Positions 5,847 to 6,336 of a DNA stretch of 6,336 nucleotides are shown here, piece by piece (the stretch's first letter is position 1; every line of letters starts with the position of its first letter). A model generated the notes under the pieces. The model was not told where the DNA came from and did not search any database. It saw nothing but the letters and a program-made list of their open reading frames with translations. Origin of the DNA: Alphaproteobacteria bacterium (GTDB taxonomy: Bacteria; Pseudomonadota; Alphaproteobacteria; Micavibrionales; CSBR16-224); the NCBI GenBank assembly GCA_007116755.1, contig SKHU01000215.1:1-6336 (forward strand). The letters are read 5' to 3'. The translations under genes were made by a program, and so were the position numbers.

Positions 5847-6336
5847 TTATGCAGGTGCCGGAGAGTTTCTCTTCCGTGACGAAGGTCCCTTCCGCTCCTT
5901 TTTCTCCCTGTTCCGGCCGGACGGCGATGTTTGCTCCCCCTGCCCGTAGCGCGTCATCTCTGCCTCCCGCTGAACCTGTAGATGGATATCTATTTTTTGT
6001 TTTCCCGCCGCCTTGACGGAAACCTCGGAGAATTTGGTTTTCTTGCCGGCATTCTCCCCTTCGTTTTTCTGATTGCCGGCCGGGCTGAAGGAAGATGATT
6101 TTACGCCGCCGCCCCCTTCCTGCGGCAGTTCCGCAGCTTTGGTTTTTGCTTTACCGGAAGAAGATTTGATATTGGCCACTCCGCTTTGCATTTCACTTTG
6201 TGCCGCCTGAATTCTGCTGCGCATACTGCCGCTGGCCAGTTCGGATTCGCTGTGCGAGTTTTGCAGATTTTTGATCAGATCGGCGTTTTCCTTGACCTTT
6301 TTCTCCGCCAGTTTTGCCTCTTGAATGTGTTTTCTG
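5847..6336 (-). CDS. Low-complexity hypothetical protein, C-terminal part, runs off the right edge
   Basis: The minus-strand frame is open from the window edge to a TAA at 5849-5847, giving 162 visible residues. The frame continues upstream of the internal ATG at 6224 to the edge without a stop, so that ATG is probably not the start. The visible part begins with a charged stretch that could form a coiled coil (KHIQEAKLAEKKVKENADLI), then becomes rich in Ser, Gly, Lys, Glu and Gln with a GGGG run. It ends in a very basic tail (NREKKERKGPSSRKR, then NSPAPA). No membrane segment or known motif is visible. It is probably a disordered tail or linker of a larger protein whose domains lie outside the window. 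It is convergent with glmM, 36 bp apart, and no clear terminator is visible between them. That it is a gene rests on the long open frame and amino-acid pattern alone. Confidence 0.6.
   Translation of the reverse strand, partial: RKHIQEAKLAEKKVKENADLIKNLQNSHSESELASGSMRSRIQAAQSEMQSGVANIKSSSGKAKTKAAELPQEGGGGVKSSSFSPAGNQKNEGENAGKKTKFSEVSVKAAGKQKIDIHLQVQREAEMTRYGQGEQTSPSGRNREKKERKGPSSRKRNSPAPA

Overview
The window looks like chromosomal housekeeping sequence from an alphaproteobacterium, flanked on both sides by less familiar material. The main taxonomic clue is the isocitrate dehydrogenase. It is the long form (488 aa) with an extra C-terminal domain, the type known from Rickettsia-like and some other alphaproteobacteria and resembling the Thermus enzyme. 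An intergenic palindromic repeat of the GTCATTGCGAGC type, common in Rickettsia-like genomes, fits this. I cannot name the genus; the moderately GC-rich, metabolically complete genes argue against Rickettsia itself.

Layout, left to right. (1) 1-145, minus: the 5' part of an unrecognised, AT-rich gene that runs off the left edge. (2) 146-431: an AT-rich spacer holding a near-perfect pair of 20-bp inverted repeats (153-172 and 295-314) that look like the ends of a small mobile element. (3) 432-1757, minus: thymidine phosphorylase, deoA. (4) 1758-1880: divergent intergenic region. (5) 1881-3347, plus: isocitrate dehydrogenase, with a coenzyme loop of the NAD type. (6) 3348-3532: convergent spacer with an imperfect palindromic repeat of about 100 bp. 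(7) 3533-4225, minus: an unrecognised 230-aa soluble protein with a GTG start, preceded by a near-consensus housekeeping promoter. (8) 4226-4433: divergent regulatory region. (9) 4434-5810, plus: phosphoglucosamine mutase, glmM. (10) 5847 to the right edge, minus: the C-terminal part of a low-complexity, probably disordered protein, convergent with glmM.

The three recognised genes serve separate parts of metabolism: pyrimidine nucleoside breakdown or salvage (deoA), the TCA cycle (icd), and UDP-GlcNAc supply for peptidoglycan and LPS (glmM). Strands alternate gene by gene (minus, plus, minus, plus, minus), so most genes here are probably single transcription units. I found no convincing new multi-gene system. 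The best leads are the inverted-repeat pair at the left, the palindromic repeat between icd and its neighbour, and the strongly promoted unknown gene beside glmM.
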